DNA of 8,203 nucleotides from the NCBI GenBank assembly GCA_946477505.1, contig CAMKYP010000161.1, forward strand, positions 1-8,203, in the 5' to 3' direction. This stretch comes from an uncultured Dechloromonas sp. Its GTDB lineage: Bacteria; Pseudomonadota; Gammaproteobacteria; Burkholderiales; Rhodocyclaceae. The notes under the pieces were generated by a model. It did no database searches. It was given only the letters and a program-made list of their open reading frames with translations, and had not been told where the DNA came from. Made by a program: the position numbers and the translations under genes. Every line of letters starts with the position of its first letter. Positions within the stretch are counted from its first letter, which is position 1. Below are positions 6,394 through 8,203 of this stretch, piece after piece.

Positions 6394-6960
6394 CTACAGC
6401 GGGCGCTTGACCGTCAGCGCACCGCGAATCTGTCCCTTGGCATAGCCGGTGGCCTGATCGTGCGGGTAAGTGGTCGTCAGCACGTTTTTCAGTCCGCTAT
6501 CGAGCGTGTCGGCCGGGCCGTGGCATTTGAGGCAGACATCGCCGACCGGCAGCGCCTTCATGTAACGCAACACCGGCTTGCCATCGATGGTTGTGATCTC
6601 GCTTTTTTCCAGGCTGTCGATCTTCTCGCCCAGGGCTGCGCGAATGTTGAAATCGGCCAACTGACGGGCTTCCCAGAGATCGGGGGTGCCGCGTTCGGCA
6701 TTGCGTGTCTTGAGACTGACGCGGCGGATGTCCCAGCCGGTTTCCTTGCGCTTTTCCTTGATCAGTTCGGGCGCCTGTTCCTTGCAGACGGGAATGGCAT
6801 CGGCCACGCCCTTGTCCGCTACGGCTTCCTGCATGGCATTGACTACCTTGGGAACGACTGGCAGAACGGTCTTTTTCGTCTCGGCGGTCAGTGCGACGAT
6901 ATCCTGGGCGAAGCTGGGCAATGCGGAAATCAGCAGTGCGACGGAAAGGAGGGATTTCAT
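6394..6960 (-). CDS. Secreted DUF3365 (Tll0287-like) c-type haem protein
   Basis: A 188-residue protein with a Sec signal peptide (Lys2, hydrophobic LLSVALLISALPSFA, probable cleavage after Ala18) and a single c-type haem motif CLKCH at 143-147. The domain pattern is that of DUF3365/Tll0287: conserved Cys59, RRVSLKTRNAERGTPDLWE (79-97), YMKALPVGDVCLKCHG before and over the haem site, and YPHDQATGYAKGQIRGALTV near the C-terminus. The periplasmic location follows from the signal peptide and the need for periplasmic haem attachment. Members of this domain family are haem-binding sensors or small electron-transfer proteins; the role here is not known. The ATG at 6960-6958 has GGAG upstream. An in-frame start at 7092 would add 44 residues without a sensible signal peptide. 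It is divergent from the chorismate mutase operon. Confidence 0.88.
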   Translation of the reverse strand: MKSLLSVALLISALPSFAQDIVALTAETKKTVLPVVPKVVNAMQEAVADKGVADAIPVCKEQAPELIKEKRKETGWDIRRVSLKTRNAERGTPDLWEARQLADFNIRAALGEKIDSLEKSEITTIDGKPVLRYMKALPVGDVCLKCHGPADTLDSGLKNVLTTTYPHDQATGYAKGQIRGALTVKRPL

Positions 6961-6976
6961 GGCGTGCTCCGATAAA

Positions 6977-6990
6977 TTAGACAACTCTAA
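6977..6990 (-). promoter_or_regulatory. Inverted repeat in AT-rich promoter of the DUF3365 gene
   Basis: TTAGA-CAAC-TCTAA is a perfect 5-bp-arm inverted repeat inside a short AT-rich patch (6972-6998), 16 bp upstream of the DUF3365 start codon. The position suits an operator overlapping the promoter or transcription start. Its size and shape resemble sites of small dimeric regulators such as the Rrf2 family, but no regulator can be named from sequence. Confidence 0.4.
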
Positions 6991-7065
6991 TATTAAACTC
7001 TTTCCTCGGCGGCGGGCTGTTTTTCCCCTCGGGATATCCTGCGCCCAACCGGCACCGAGTGCGGC

Positions 7066-7095
7066 TTGACGCACTGCACAATATGCCGCCAAAAT
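7066..7095 (+). promoter_or_regulatory. Putative sigma-70 promoter for the chorismate mutase operon
   Basis: TTGACG (7066-7071), an 18-bp spacer and CAAAAT (7090-7095) resemble a sigma-70 promoter on the plus strand. The predicted start, near 7102, leaves an untranslated leader of about 190 nt before the chorismate mutase gene. That is long for a simple operon and contains a terminator. Confidence 0.4.
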
Positions 7096-7101
7096 GAAGC
7101 C

Positions 7102-7200
7102 ATGACTCGACTACCCGTCACCTTCTCCCTGCATCAACTGCCCTGCCGCGCCCTGCGCGCGTGGCGCGTTGTCGTTTGCCCGGGGCCTGTGGTGTATTAG
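7102..7200 (+). CDS. Possible leader peptide, 32 codons
   Basis: An ORF of 32 codons ends 26 bp before a strong intrinsic terminator that precedes the chorismate mutase gene. It encodes one Trp (codon 21, 7162-7164), one Phe (codon 8) and a Tyr as the last codon (7195-7197), followed by TAG. Aromatic codons in a leader upstream of an aromatic-pathway gene suggest attenuation, but there is no run of them as in classical trp or phe leaders. Only a weak GAAG lies before the ATG, and the predicted transcription start is close to the ATG, so translation is uncertain. Confidence 0.3.
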   Translation: MTRLPVTFSLHQLPCRALRAWRVVVCPGPVVY

Positions 7201-7226
7201 TCGTCGATTCATCCCGATTTCATTCC

Positions 7227-7263
7227 AAGGCCGCGGCATCGAAACCTGCGGCCTTTTTGTTTT
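7227..7263 (+). terminator. Intrinsic terminator in the chorismate mutase leader (possible attenuator)
   Basis: An 8-bp perfect stem AAGGCCGC (7227-7234) / GCGGCCTT (7248-7255) with a 13-nt loop is followed by a T-rich run TTTTTGTTTT. It lies 30 bp upstream of the chorismate mutase ATG, with no upstream plus-strand gene whose end it would serve. A competing pairing between GGCCTGTGG (7184-7192) and CCAAGGCC (7225-7232) would break the stem, which is the layout of an attenuator or of a riboregulated leader. Confidence 0.75.
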
Positions 7264-7293
7264 CCGTCGTTCCATTCATCACAAGGAGTCGTC

Positions 7294-7611
7294 ATGATCC
7301 CCGTTACCCCCTGCACCTCGCTGGCCGAGGTTCGCCGCCACATCGATCGCGTGGATAGCCAGCTGGTCGCGCTGATTGCCGAGCGTGGTGCCTATGTGCG
7401 CCAGGCCGCCGCTTTCAAGCAGACGGCCGATGAGATTCCGGCACTGCAGCGCGTCGCCCAAGTACTGGCCAAGGTGAATGCCCTGGCGCTGGAAAACGGT
7501 GCCGACCCCGATGTGGTCGAGGCCACCTGGCGGGCCATGATCGCCGCCTTCATCAAGCGCGAGCACCAACATCACGCAGCCTTGCATCCCCCGTCACCCC
7601 CCGTGAACTAA
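7294..7611 (+). CDS. AroQ-class chorismate mutase / isochorismate-pyruvate lyase (PchB)-like protein
   Basis: A 105-residue all-helical AroQ-fold protein. It aligns without gaps to Pseudomonas PchB as I recall it, from CTSLAEVRRHIDRVDSQLV (7-25) through AAFK, ENGADPDVVE and the last helix. The active-site residues Arg14, Arg31 and Lys42 are at the same numbers as in PchB. Residue 90 is Glu where PchB has Gln90 (the equivalent of Gln88 in E. coli chorismate mutase). Likely reaction: chorismate to prephenate; isochorismate-pyruvate lyase activity (salicylate formation) is an alternative. It is cytosolic, with no signal peptide. AAGGAG lies 6 bp before the ATG. It is co-directional with the exporter 14 bp downstream and preceded by the terminator at 7227-7263, so its expression is probably set by read-through. 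No salicylate or siderophore genes are visible in the window. Confidence 0.85.
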   Translation: MIPVTPCTSLAEVRRHIDRVDSQLVALIAERGAYVRQAAAFKQTADEIPALQRVAQVLAKVNALALENGADPDVVEATWRAMIAAFIKREHQHHAALHPPSPPVN

Positions 7612-7625
7612 ACCTGGAGAAACGC

Positions 7626-8203
7626 ATGTCCGTCCCGCTCGCCTATCTCGGCATCGTTGTCATCTGGTCCACCACCCCGCTGGCCATCCAGTGGAGCACG
7701 CAAGGCATCGGTTTTGCGCTGGCCGTGCTCGCCCGCATGGTGATTGGCGTCGTCGTCGCCAGCCTGGTCATTGCGCTGTGGCGCATTCGCATTCCGCTGC
7801 ATGCACGGGCGCGTCGCGCCTACCTGGTCGGCGGCCTGGCCTTGTTCGGGGCGATGGCGCTGACCTATTGGGGCGCCCGTTACGTGCATTCCGGCCTGAT
7901 TTCGGTTCTCTTCGGCTTGTCGCCGCTCGCTGCCGCCATTCTCGGCGCGCTATTCGTCGGCGAACGCTCGCTGACGCCGATGAAATTGCTTGGCATGTTG
8001 CTCGGCGCAGCCGGGTTGGCGACCATCTTCATCCATGGCGACAGCCTTGGCCACGCCTCGGCACTGGTGGGACTGGCGGCCATCCTATTGGCCGTGGCGA
8101 TCTACTCGGGCGGCCTGGTGTGGTTGAAGCAGATCGGCGACGACAGCCCGCCGCTGGCGACAACGCTGGGGACGCTGACGGTTTCGCTGCCGCTGTTCGG
8201 GAT
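7626..8203 (+). CDS. DMT-superfamily (EamA) transporter, N-terminal 192 residues (cut by window end)
   Basis: An integral membrane protein of the drug/metabolite transporter superfamily. The N-terminus YLGIVVIWSTTPLAIQWS is the typical first helix of EamA proteins. Further hydrophobic segments lie near residues 33-53, 66-82, 86-107, 118-136, 143-162 and from about 178, consistent with the first EamA repeat and the start of the second. ALTYWGARYVHSGLISVLFG and SPLAAAILGALFVGE (98-131) form the conserved EamA stretch. The ATG follows GGAG, 14 bp after the chorismate mutase stop, so the two genes form one transcript. The cargo is unknown; family members mostly export amino acids or small metabolites, and export of an aromatic compound is only a guess from its neighbour. 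Confidence 0.88.
   Translation, partial: MSVPLAYLGIVVIWSTTPLAIQWSTQGIGFALAVLARMVIGVVVASLVIALWRIRIPLHARARRAYLVGGLALFGAMALTYWGARYVHSGLISVLFGLSPLAAAILGALFVGERSLTPMKLLGMLLGAAGLATIFIHGDSLGHASALVGLAAILLAVAIYSGGLVWLKQIGDDSPPLATTLGTLTVSLPLFG

Noticed and set aside
6349..6975. 208-codon plus-strand open frame opposite the DUF3365 gene
   Set aside because: The minus strand has a signal peptide, haem motif and DUF3365 pattern; the plus frame is a shadow.
1..8203. CRISPR array, tRNA/rRNA genes, insertion sequences, prophage or defence genes
   Set aside because: No regular spacer-repeat pattern, cloverleaf, transposase motif or inverted terminal repeats were found on reading either strand.

Overview
The window (about 62% G+C by eye, codons ending mostly in G or C) looks like a chromosomal segment of a betaproteobacterium, probably Rhodocyclales-like. 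This guess rests on base composition and gene content only. No rRNA, tRNA, transposase, integrase or CRISPR array is visible.

Positions 1-4311 hold a C5-dicarboxylate catabolic locus. On the minus strand, in transcription order, are a FAS1-type double hot-dog enoyl-CoA hydratase (mesaconyl-C4-CoA/itaconyl-CoA hydratase type), a CaiB/BaiF class III CoA-transferase, and the start of a TRAP-transporter binding protein, DctP, cut by the window edge. A LysR-type regulator is divergent from the hydratase, and a CitE-like (citramalyl-CoA/malyl-CoA type) lyase lies on the minus strand, convergent with the regulator. Together these give: uptake of a dicarboxylate (mesaconate, itaconate or relative), activation with CoA, hydration to citramalyl-CoA, and cleavage to acetyl-CoA and pyruvate. 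The same gene types (CoA-transferase, hydratase, lyase, LysR, TRAP) occur in the Pseudomonas itaconate cluster. Two copies of a 39-bp element (30/39 identical), in the same orientation and 57-59 bp upstream of the hydratase and lyase start codons, look like the sites of the LysR protein and tie the two transcripts into one regulon.

Positions 4312-6132 hold a 228-bp divergent control region and a 530-residue flavoprotein of the vanillyl-alcohol oxidase/p-cresol methylhydroxylase family. Its phenol-binding Tyr/Tyr-Arg residues are kept, but the residue at the covalent-flavin Tyr position of p-cresol methylhydroxylase is His. No cytochrome subunit gene is adjacent.

Positions 6133-6960 hold a doubtful small ORF and a secreted single-haem c-type protein of the DUF3365 (Tll0287-like) family on the minus strand, with an inverted repeat in its promoter region.

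Positions 6961-8203 hold a leader region with a strong intrinsic terminator, then an AroQ-class chorismate mutase/PchB-like protein and a DMT (EamA) exporter cut by the window end, in one operon. A possible leader peptide and competing hairpin before the terminator suggest attenuation control.
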